Source: Thelephora terrestris
Lineage: Eukaryota > Basidiomycota > Agaricomycetes > Thelephorales > Thelephoraceae
Direction: 5' to 3'
Assembly: GCA_015956445.1 (NCBI GenBank)
Contig: WIUZ02000005.1
Span: 2,466,843 to 2,530,842 of the forward strand
DNA length: 64,000 bases
The notes under the pieces were generated by a model. It did no database searches and was not told the DNA's origin. It saw only the letters and a list, made by a program, of their open reading frames with translations. Position 1 is the first letter of the stretch. Every line of letters begins with the position of its first letter. The position numbers were made by a program, and so were the translations under genes. Positions 1 through 10,124 of this stretch are shown here, in pieces.

Positions 1-1063
1 TCCCCGATGGGCTATCATTATGGATTGTCGTGATGTTATCAAAGAGGGTAAGCCAGTTTTTAAGTTGGGTGGAAGTTTTGTGATTAACTTCTCGGGTTGT
101 AGCGAGGAATTGGCGAAAAGGGATGCCGGGTGTTACGCCCGCAACATTCTGCTCGAAGGGTACAGGTGGGAAGGTAGAAAAACGGGATCCGATGCTGGCG
201 CCCTTACATGTGGTGCTGTCTCCACTGGCAGTCCACGCTGTTCATAGGTACATGGTTGATGTTAGCTTACTGTCAATTGAGTGGCAAGGCTTTTGATGCT
301 TACATGGCGCTCTGTGGAAGAGTTCTGCAGCACGCAAAAATGCTTTGACATACGCCTCAACTAGTATCCGACGGACGGAGCGGTCGCTGATTTTGTCTTT
401 GTTGTCACTGTCCCCCGTGACGAAGCTGCGCCGGACCCTGTCAATCACCTCCGGGACTTTTGCGGTTGGGACTCCATCGAGGGCAACGAGCTCGACGACA
501 AGGTTGCGGACCCAGTCCTCAATCCGACCATCAGGCCGTTTGATGTTCTTGGTTTTGACCTTCTCGAACTGACTCCGGGCCCTGTCAACCGCTTTTTCGA
601 CTGCATGGGAACGTGCTTCTTCGGCCCGATCACACCTTGCCCTGAACCGATGAACATCTCGTTGGAGAGAAGAAATCCTCTCGTTCAGCCCCAAACTCTG
701 GGCGGCAGATTTCTGGAGCTCCTGCTCTTTGCTGTCCAGTGAGTGCGATAGCTCGTGTATCTTTGACACCGTTGAACTCAGCGTGTCCTTGAGTGAAGCA
801 ACCTGATGCACCTCTGAGTTCTCACACTCCCTTTTCACACCCACCGAAGTACACACCTGGTTCTCTGTGTCCACAAGCACGTTTTTACTGTGTTCTGCAT
901 CCTCCTGCACTGCACGAATTTGTTTTTTCTGCTGATAGATTGTTTTTTTCAGTTCTTCGTGGGAGACCTCGCGGTACCTGATCGGGTCAGAGCGTGATGT
1001 GTGAAGGGTGATAGTGTGAAGATTCTGTGCCTCAGAGCGACGTTTTTTCGGTTTTCTAGACAT
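1..1063 (-). CDS. Repeat-family coiled-coil protein, N-terminal part (runs off the left edge)
   Basis: Two exons are visible: 304-1063, starting at the ATG at 1063, and <1-237, joined across a 66-nt GT-AG intron (238-303) in phase 1. The N-terminus is basic (MSRKPKKRRSE). A long Lys/Glu/Gln-rich coiled coil covers about residues 35-165. A conserved block follows, containing GRIEDWVRNLVVELVALDG and SDRSVRRILVEAYVKAF. Across the junction the protein continues with SGDSTT and EVNHKT motifs and is still open at base 1. From memory, large proteins of this layout are abundant in agaricomycetes and often lie near KDZ/Plavaka-type transposons; I know no function for them. Reading to the first in-frame stop would give a false 273-aa protein ending at 242. 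The splice is supported because exon 2 stays open for 79 codons and fits the remembered family. The gene is probably repeat-derived. Confidence 0.6.
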
Positions 1064-1832
1064 AGCAGCAGCAAGGTTGTCGTTAGGATTGAAGGTTTAC
1101 TTATGCCCCTGTTGGGTGGAAACTCCGTTTGCTGGCCTCGATCGCCGGGTTGAAGGGGTTTGCGAGGTACTTCGATTTCCAGCAATTGAAGTGCTTTTTT
1201 CCTGAAACGCAACCAAAAAATCAAAGTCTATTGCTTCTGCTTATACTCCATGTTTTTTAATTTGGCGTGGTGTGTTGCAGTCCACAGCAATTTAGTTCGG
1301 AGAATGCACCACAAGCTGAGTGTGTGGGAACTGCGTGGGAAAGTCCGCGCGGAATCAAAATTTGGGTGAGGGTTGCCGGTCCCCAGATAACCTCGAGATC
1401 GGGTCCGAGGAGTCGAGATCAGTCAACGGCAACGGCCGATCACCTCAATCCGTGCAGGGCAGTCCGCTCAACCTACTCACACCGCATCGCGCGAGCTTAC
1501 TGGGCATCGATATTCCCGTGAAGGACTGACTGGAACTCACACGTGTTACGTGCTCGATGGCAAGTCTTTTCTTCGCCAGCAATCATCGGATTTTAATCAC
1601 TATAAAGCAGGTTCACTACACAATAGGTGAGGATGACGGTTACCGAGATTATTAAAGACTGTATAGATGCATCAGCGTACCAGGCAAAGCAAAGATGAAC
1701 GGGTCACGAGATACATAGCATAGGTATATGATACAATACGTGGGGAGGGATTAACGTAAACGTCCATGGTCCAATGCAAGAGGGTGGAGGAGCGACTCGG
1801 ACGTAAGGGTGTGATGAATGAGCATGAGCGGC
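1064..1832. other. Intergenic, no gene seen
   Basis: This stretch lies between the start of the coiled-coil gene and the stop codon of the methyltransferase gene. Short open frames exist on both strands, but none has family-like sequence or a convincing splice continuation. It presumably holds the promoter of the left gene and the 3' UTR of the methyltransferase. Confidence 0.5.
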
Positions 1833-3654
1833 TTATACAGGATCGGAAGCCTTCCAGCTGAGGAAGGTTCGGATGTACCGAGATGCATTACCATCTGGGT
1901 GTTCTGGATCGATGTTCTCGATTTCGCCACACCGCTTTCGCCACACTTTGTAATCCGGTGTGTAGTTACCGGGTGGCGGCGGCAGCGAGAAGGCTGTCAT
2001 CACGATGTGACGAGTGTCAATGCGGTCTAACATATCACTACGATGCGGGCGCCGTCATGATCCGGGAGCGTGTAAGGCTAGGGAAAAAAGGACTCACTTC
2101 ACCCAATTGTCCCAATGAAATTCAAACTCATCGCGTGCCGTATTCGATTTGATATTCCGCTCTTTCTTGGAAATCGTAACATCGGATACCGTCGAGGACT
2201 TGCCATATAATGCCTCGTATCGTTCCCATATGGTATTCTTGCACGCGATGATCGTCTGCACCTGTCGAGCGAGCTGGAGGCGTGCAACTGATTCGGGCAA
2301 AGGGTACGAGATCGAGTGACTTCCCCGGCTTTTTGTGCTTTTGTCATCGCTGTTTAGAATTTGAAACCCGGTTAGAGAATCAGAACTCCCCAATGGCTGG
2401 GGATTTCCACTTAGGGAGGAGTTTGGAGGGAGGTTCAGTTGTAACGCGGGTTGGGGAGCGACAGATGCAAAAATAGAGTTGAGGTAAAATGGGAGGATAG
2501 AAACAGGCGGGGCAATGAAGTGATGGTTCAGCATGTCTTTCCAAGATTCGCATATTCGCCGATGGTCCCTTGCGCTTTTATGTTCGTATTGGGCGGGTGA
2601 ATGAGGGGAGCCTAGTGTTTCCAGGTCGCTAATGCCAGAACTGGGGATAAGAAGATGATCTCGTGGCAAGGCAGACACCAGAGTGGTTAAACTGGTTTGG
2701 CTGCTGCCCGGCATCGAGTCCGATGAGCTTGTAGTGGACAACAGGGCAGAATCGCCGGTCAGACCGGAGTAAGGCGCTGGTCCACAAGGGAACGTGAGAT
2801 CATCTTCTGTGATCTGCATAAATTAGCAACGGAATTCAAGTCGTTGACGCAACCATTTACCTCGAGTAAGCCCCCAGGTTTCAGCACTCGGTGCACCTCC
2901 TACGTAATAGGCAGGATATAAAGGAGACTAAAACGTGATAACACGCAAGCGCACCCACCTCCAAGAGATCTTGCCACTGAAAGAACGCAATCAGTCTCGG
3001 TTAACGCAATCAATTACGGGGAGAAAGTCTTTTTACCTTATCCTCCGGGACAGCGAGGCCGATATACCGGATCCGCACAAAGTCAAAAGCTTTGGAACCG
3101 AACGGCAGGGCGTTTAAGCTGGAGAGATGGATGGGTATGAGTGGGAAGTTGCAGAGGGGGTGGGGACAAAGGCTGCCTACAAATTCGCGTGGACCCACTT
3201 AATTCGGGAGGCCAGATCCGTATGGCCTGTACGAGAGAGATCCGGTTGAATTTTCTTGATGTCGACGCCAGCAAACGTTGAACACTAAATGGGGATATCA
3301 TGAAACATTAAATCCGCTGGCAGACTGGTATATGCGCAGAGAAACGCATACGGGCCATTGTTTAGCTGCCTCTATGCACCAAAGGCCAGTTCCGCAACCA
3401 AGATCGAGCACCGCCTTGGGAGAGGTAGGAAAATCGTAAACAGTCAGCCTGCCGAACATCCTTACAGAGACCATATGGTCCCAGTTATCACTGCGTCGGG
3501 AACGGTAAACGCAACGCACAGCGTTTTGGCAGGGGTGAGAGTGCACTCACAAGTCCTGGAGCTGGCGGCTATACTCGAGAGGGTATACAACCTTCGATGA
3601 GCGCATTTTACGACCAGCGGCGAAGGTTGGCTCAAGGATTGTCCTCTCTGGCAT
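1833..3654 (-). CDS. LaeA-like SAM-dependent methyltransferase
   Basis: Eight exons: 3551-3654, 3352-3490, 3181-3284, 3037-3118, 2959-2976, 2861-2899, 2098-2813 and 1833-2037. They sum to 1407 nt (468 aa). The class I SAM-binding motif is VLDLGCGTGLW (about residues 62-72). It is followed by FAGVDI (end of strand 2), LPFGSKAFDFV (acidic motif region) and a post-motif VHRVLKPGGLLE, the usual order in the LaeA/TAM-like family. The middle of the protein is Ser/Pro-rich and low complexity. The C-terminus returns to a conserved-looking Trp/Arg-rich helical region. The start is the first in-frame ATG before PLEYSRQLQDF, a segment that usually precedes the methyltransferase fold in fungal members. 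One exon is only 18 nt and encodes WQDLLE. The substrate is unknown: LaeA-type proteins can regulate secondary metabolism, but most paralogues are uncharacterised. Confidence 0.85.
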
Positions 3655-3895
3655 TGTATGGGTGGGCGGAGAGGATAAAACGGGGCGGGGATAGTTGCGA
3701 TTGTCATAACCGCCAGGCTGTTTAAGTAATCGCTAGAGAACGGGCAAAGCCTCCGCCCCGAGCGTCCCACTGTCACCTCATTTCCTGTTAATTTCTTTAG
3801 TTTTTAGCCGACGGAGATGATGGTCTGCATGTCACGTGTCCCTTCCCGCTATATCCTCCCTTCCCACATTGACCGCAACAGAGTCCAAGACAAAC

Positions 3896-4480
3896 ATGAA
3901 CGCCCTCTCCAGAACGAGAGCGGCCGCTCGCCTTCTCAGGTCGTCCCCGTCTTCGGTCGCAACCCCCGCGGTCCTCAGGAGTTACGCGTCTCAGGCCCAG
4001 GAAGCCGATCCTCAGCTCGCCGATTACCCCCGACTACCATGGGTCTCGCGCCAGACGTTGCCCCCAAAGGGTTGGTGGGATCCTCAAATGCGACGTAACT
4101 TCGGGGACACGGTACGTCCTTCACTGGTCGAGCTCTACTTGAAAATCCTTAAAATTTCCAACCCAGTATCACGAAAACGAAGATATCCTCGGTATGTGGG
4201 GTCCAGACGCGGCTCCACTCCCTCCAAATGTGGCCCTTCGTTGGTTCTCAATTGCAGTCGCGGGCTTCGTCTCCTTCGGCTTCCTGGCGAAGTACGCCCT
4301 AATTGCAGATAGGCCGGCAATTCCAAGAGAATACCCCTTCTCCGGTCTAGTAACGGAGCTCGGCGGGTTGGAGGAGAACCAGGTAAACGCTCTCCGATCC
4401 GATGATCACCAGAACTTTGATATCCAGTCGCCTTATACCTTTTCTTGTCACAGGCTCGACCGGAAAGTGTTAATGAGTAG
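3896..4480 (+). CDS. NDUFB8: NADH:ubiquinone oxidoreductase subunit NDUFB8 (ASHI), mitochondrial
   Basis: Three exons: 3896-4111, 4167-4382 and 4454-4480, giving 152 aa. The Arg/Ala/Ser-rich start (MNALSRTRAAARLLRSS) is a typical mitochondrial presequence, which is why I chose this ATG over an upstream in-frame one near 3836. The mature region has DYPRLPWVSRQ, GWWDPQMRRNFGD and YHENEDILGMWGPD, the hallmark segments of the NDUF_B8 family. One transmembrane helix follows (about residues 96-115) and then a short tail ending ARPESVNE. The protein is an accessory subunit of the membrane arm of respiratory complex I. The last exon encodes only eight residues. Length fits fungal members. The gene lies tail-to-tail with RAD2. 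Confidence 0.88.
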
Positions 4481-4877
4481 GGAGTTGTATACCGCCGACA
4501 CATCTTGTCAGCAATGTAACTAGGCACCCTCGTTCCTAGAATGGCCCAGCTCTTTTGATCTGGATTGCCTTCCCATCCACGGTCTCTTCCGTCACTGAGA
4601 ATTTTCAAATGCTACAAACCATCACACCATCAATTGCTTGCTATCATCCCCATCTCGATGCCTTTGTCTCGTCTCCTTAGCCTGGAAGTCTCCAAGATAC
4701 GGAACAACAATCGACAAAGGCGTATACAGCGGCATGTTGCAAACCTTGATTAAATCAGCGCTCTAAATGGCCAATCATCCATGTTACTTATATATCCAAA
4801 GGGCCTCCGTCACGACTGCGGTCGCAACACCGGCAACAACCTAATCAACGGTTGCTAGGTTGTTCGAGCATTATGCA

Positions 4878-7800
4878 TTATCGATTATCCGTCGCCTTTT
4901 CTGGTTCTGCGCCCAGGTTCGTGTTGGCTTTCTTGCGCACGGGCTTTGGGCGGGGGCGGGCGGGCACAGGAGTGACCTCATCAGAGTCAACGCATTCGTC
5001 ATCGTGACCGTAGTCGTCGCTCTCGTTAGCCCGTTTCTTCCGCTTTGTTGGACGAGAAACTTCTGTGTTCTTTGGGGTCTTTCGAACCTTGCGCTTTTCA
5101 ATGGCAGTTCTCCGTTTTGTGGGCGCCGTCGTTGTCTGCTTTGAAATCTTCCCGGTCCTCGTCGTCGATCCCGATATCGGGTCGCGCCCCCCATGATCAT
5201 CGGATTCATCGACGTCAACGTCCAGGTGGTCTTCATTTCCATCCGATTCTTCCATATAGTCGCCCCCTGGGTGGTCCGAGTCCAAAGGGGTTGAAGGACT
5301 TCCTTTCCTTTGAGAGCGCTTCCTCTGCTCTTCCCTGTAATCCGTGACTACCTTTTGCAGTCTCTTGCTCGTGTAGGCTTGCCGTTTGCGTGGAACAGCT
5401 GACCCTCCTACACCCCCTATCGAGTTGCCAAAATAAGCGTCTAGATCCGACTGTCGATTAGCAGCTGCGGCCGCGCCGCGCCTGCTGACCCGCTGGATTA
5501 CGGGCAACAGGAGTTCGTCGGATTTTTGCTGGCCCCACCCAAGCTCCTCTTGCAACATTCTGTGATGCAAAAGGCACAGTGTTCGAGTGCAGCACGAAAT
5601 GGAACCAAAAAACGCCACATGGACCAAATTAGAGAATTCAAGGTGAAACACCCAGAGCCGAGATAACAATGTCAGATGACCGCACGGGAAATTCGGTGCA
5701 TTCAATACCATATGAGAATGAATGGGTGGAGGCAGCGACGCACCCGCGGAGTCCATCCAGGTCCGGTAAACCCCATTTGAAAGGTTCTTCAGAGCCGTCA
5801 ACCGTCGGGTGATAGTAGGCATCCCTCTACATAATCGCACACGGTCGTTTGAACCCATGCGGACCACGTGCGGCAATCGGTGGGCGGCAACATATGACAA
5901 CGCAAGGATATAGGGTGCCCACCACGTAAGGCGAGAGGCACGTAAGGGTCGCCACGTGGACGGTGGAGGCGGGAAGAATAGGTTTAAGAAACAGAAGTTG
6001 ATCGCGTGGAGCGAGGCAGAAGTACCGATAGGAACCCGCATCGAAAATGAATGCAAGCGGAAAGGAACGATGCGGCACGCAGCGGGAAACGCGGGAGCGC
6101 CGGAACGTTGGTGAAATGAAGCGAAGGAATGTGAGAAAACGTGCAAGGAAAAGGTAGACTCCGGTTCGTAATCTACGTACCACTGCCGGGTTTGGCCAAT
6201 TCTCCCCAATGAATAAGGTCTTGAACCTCTTCTTCTGTAGGGTTTTAAGGAGTAGGACGTGAGTATAATCAATGCACTGGGAGCCAAGGGGCCAAGTGAT
6301 GGACAGAATCAGCGGCGGGGGGAACAAAACCCCCAGCCGGAAGGGGATGCAGAGGACACGGGGATCACGATCGAAAGAAGTGTACCAGAGGAACACGACT
6401 AAGATCCACAGAAAGGGCTAGAATCGTTGGATTGCGTACTCGAAAGCACTCCGCCCCAACAGAAAACTTCCGTGTGGGCAATCAGGGGAACAGCGTTTCC
6501 GCTGCCTCCGGACCTGACTATCCGGAGCTTGGCAAAACGATCCATCGGTGAAATTCCCGTTGCCAACGCCAAGGCCGGGCGGAATCAAACACTCACAAAG
6601 GATCTCCTGAAATGACTACGACTCTCTTCCTTCTTGTCTCTCCCGCTTTGCACTTTGCTCCACCACTCTGTGAATTTTTCAAGGCCGTCATCGCCCGGAA
6701 ACTCCTTTACGAGTTCCATGGCCACAACGGGTCCAACTCCCGCCAGCCCCTCTGTATAATCACTCCCTAGCAGATATGCGAGTCGAACCAGGGTTCCACG
6801 GTCCAGTCCAAGTTCACGAACGAGGTCAGATGAGAGGAAGCACTCGACCGTCTTGCTCTGGTTGAACATGTTCCGAAACACGCGGTTCCCACCAAAGAGG
6901 AAGACATCCGAATCGTCCGTGATGATTCCTTCGACCAGTCCGAGGCGAACAAGTTCAGCACACTGGGCTTCAGCCTCCATCGGAGCCGTGATGTACGGTA
7001 TCCCGAATAGCCTTAATATCATCTAAAAACGCAATTCCAGAATGATAAGCTCAGACAGATGACGGATGCTTACCATGATCTGAGCTATCATCTGGCTCGT
7101 GATGTCCTCTGAGTCTCTCATGGCTGCCTTCTGCTCCTTCCGCAACCCGTTGATCTCCTGTTCAATCTCCTTCCTCACGTCATCCAAATTTCTGCCTTTT
7201 ACCTGGGAAATCCAGCGGGCGAATTCGCCCGCTTCAGCATCAGGGTCCATTTCACGAGCTGCGTCAAAGTCCTCGTGCTCTTGGTCGCGTTCGCCCGGAA
7301 GTCCTTGGTCGAACGAATCGTCTGCGTCAAGGAGACCACGTGAACGATCGAGAGTGAGCACGGATGTTGAGGGTACGGTCTCCCCCGCTGGTGAGCGAAG
7401 TCGCGGGGATGGAGATCGGGACCAGTCTGAAATTGGTACGTCCTCTTCGTCTTCATCTGCCTTTTCCTCGATGCGCTTAGATGGAAGGACAGTGTGTATG
7501 GAAGGCGCAGGAGGTTGAGCATTCGGTTTGGAACCAACAGGAAGCTGGGGAAGAACAGGTGGAGGTGCAACGACGATCTCAACTTCCTCCATATCCTCAT
7601 CCTCATCAGACTGAGGGGGAGGTGAAGATCTCACCCCCGTCGCTCCTCTCTCCCTCTCTTGAGCTTCGATAACCCCAACCTCAACATCAACGTACTCGAG
7701 TCCAGGTGACGACGCCCTCGACCCGCCACGCGTTTGCCTTACCTCCTCTTGCACTTCCAGGTTCTCAGCTCGAAATGCCTTCCTCTTCTCCGCGAAGATC

Positions 7801-10015
7801 TTCTGGAATTCGGCGAACCTTTTTGCAACCGCATCCTCGACGCCGATGGCCAATGGCGTTTCCGCAACATTGACGACTGGGGCTAGGTCAGAGTTTATGA
7901 GAGGCTCTAGAACAATATGAGGACGAATTGTCGTGGCGTGTGGGATTGTAATTTCTTCCATGTCATCTTCTCTAGGGCTGTCAGGGGATTGGTCCAGGGG
8001 TTGGTTTGCAATGAGTGCCGGCTTCTTGGGAGAGGCGGATGGAATGGTGTTGGAAAATCCTGCGGTCCCGCGCGTGGAACCAGAAGAGATACGGGTAGAT
8101 AGCGGCTTCCTCGCACCTGCAATGACCAGTTGGGTTTCCAGTCTGCTGGGAGACGTGAAGTCGTCTTCGTCGTCGGCTGCTACCTCGCCACCGTTGTCCG
8201 TGTTGTCTTTTTTAGGAGGTTTGATAGGCGTTCCCAGGATTGGTGCTTGTGCGAGGGGCCGAGGGTCGGAGACGCTCCTAAATCGATGCTGCGATTCAAG
8301 GGATTCGGCGATGGCGATTGACATCTGGACGTCCTCCTCTAACTCCTCATTGAAATCCTCCCACTCATCTGCTTCACTTCCTTCGACGACTTGCGGAACA
8401 ACGTCGTCCTCTTCGTCAGGAACGAAGAGCGGCGTCTCAACCGTCTTGGCTCTTAACTTCGAGCCCGACGGCCGCCGCGGGAAGATACCAGACGTGGACT
8501 TGGCCAGAGAAGTCCAGTCGGATGTTTTGTGTCGTTTCCCCACGGCCGCGAGGGCCGTCCTAGACCGGTACCTTCGGAGATCCCGATCTTGCACAACAGC
8601 AATCCTAGGGGAGGGCGAATGTGTAGGCCTGGAAAAGATGGGGATCAATCGCAGGACTCTGCAGGGTCGTAATCACCAACATCGCAACTTCCTCCGTGTC
8701 CATATCGTCATCGTTCCCTGTCTGTTCTCTCTCTTGGTCGCGAGCTTCCTTTGGTTTGACCCCGTCGCGTGAAGGATCGTCGACGATGATGGGTTGATCT
8801 CTCGTGCCAGCGTCCCTCATTCCCAGGATCCAACCTTTGCCCTCCCCTTCGTTCTTGACGAGAACATACTGTCGGTTTCTTTCGCCAGCAATCCTTATGG
8901 GAATCTCTACGTTAGCTTTTCCCATGGTATCGGTCGTCGTCAAAAGTTTTTGTGTTAGCCGGTTCCGCTCCTTGAGTCCCTTGATCTGTTCCTTCGAGAA
9001 ATCCAGTGGCGTCTCCGAATTTTTCAACATGTTCTGTAAGCGTTTGAAAGACGTCTGGCGAGATTTGAGGCGAAGGTCTCCAATGATTTCGTATTGAACT
9101 TCAGTGGGAAGGGAACGGAAAGTCTCAGAGGTGAGGTCGAAATCGGACGGCGCCATTTCGGAGATGAAGGATTGCATTTCTTCCGCAGTGGCAAGCCTAG
9201 GGTCGACCGTGGATCGGGAGGCTTCAGTAATCTTGGAGTCAAAATCCATGTCGGGAAGGCGATAAGGGTCATGGTCGTAGAACCGTGGTTTAGTTGAGCT
9301 CTGAGGCTTTGCCGTAGAGCTGGGTTTCCCAACAGAAAAGGAAGGGTCAAGGTCCTCGAAGTAGACCGCATTTTCGTCATCGTTATCGACCTGGTTAGCG
9401 GACGGGACCGATTTGCCTTTAGACGAGGGTCCGCGGCTAGAGGGAGCGTGCCAAAATTAGCCAAGGTTTTTGAGTTGTAAGATAAGAAACAAGCGCTTCA
9501 CCCCTGGGCTTGATCAACGGCTTCGCGACGCATTTGTGCGGCCAAGAGACGCTCCGCGACTTTAGCGTGCGTCGTGGCAGCGCCTTCTTTCCTGCGCCTG
9601 CGTTCATTCTGCAGAAAATCAATGGGTACATCAGGTTTCCGTGTACCAGCGCGTTGAACCCGCCGAGGAGGGAAGGTGGGATGGGGGCTGACGCACAATT
9701 GTTGAACGCTTCAGGACCGGCACACCCCCGTCAAAAACGAAGACTGGTTTTATTCCCCAGAAAAGAAGCTTGCATATGCGACGTAGAAAGCCAAGGATAT
9801 GCGCGTTAAGGATCACACGTCCGTCCTTATCTCGCATCGTGGCCTGAAATTGGTAGATCCATATGCTAGAATCTATTGCGAGGATCTTTCCCTCCAGGGT
9901 TTCTAGGCTTAAAAAGTAAGTTAGTAAGGGTGCACAAAGGCGGTGTAGCGATGAAGAAATACAGGACTGGTCGTCCGACTGGGGTAAGTAACTTCCAGAG
10001 GGATTTCACGCCCAT
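4878..10015 (-). CDS. RAD2: DNA excision-repair endonuclease RAD2/XPG
   Basis: Nine exons: 9963-10015, 9697-9907, 9502-9608, 8681-9436, 7074-8628, 6597-7022, 6181-6234, 5744-5826 and 4878-5559. They sum to 3927 nt (1308 aa). The XPG N domain opens with [10 protein letters not shown] and has metal-binding Asp30 (AIDSSIW) and Asp77 (VFVFDGG). A long acidic spacer follows. The XPG I domain carries Glu910 and Glu912 (PMEAEAQ), the TDDSD acidic motif near 930-933, and GSDYTEG with Asp982. Near 1118-1125 is QSDLDAYF, a PCNA-binding (PIP) box, then a Lys-rich acidic tail that looks nuclear-localising. The family makes the 3' incision in nucleotide excision repair and works with TFIIH. The introns around the 54-nt seventh exon are unusually long (362 and 354 nt), and the next one is 184 nt. 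The intron at 8629-8680 starts GTTGGT and is the least certain junction. Confidence 0.92.
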
Positions 10016-10124
10016 GGTGGTTGGGTACCTGGGAGATCAACGCGTCGATGATAGATCGTCCCTAGAACAGCGCCCGCAGTGACGACACTATCCCGCTTTG
10101 GCCCCAACTACGACATCCTCTAGG
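10016..10124. promoter_or_regulatory. Shared head-to-head promoter of RAD2 and the PH-domain gene
   Basis: Only 109 bp separate the RAD2 start codon (minus strand, 10015) from the first ATG of the CAF120-like gene (plus strand, 10125). Both genes must use this interval, or the opposite gene's 5' end, as promoter and 5' UTR. No TATA box is obvious. Confidence 0.55.

Noticed and set aside
20-247. 75-aa plus-strand open frame at the left edge
   Set aside because: It lies opposite the second exon of the minus-strand coiled-coil gene, which has the better protein signal.
4860-5347. Plus-strand frames opposite the RAD2 C-terminus
   Set aside because: Shadows of the acidic/basic low-complexity tail of RAD2.
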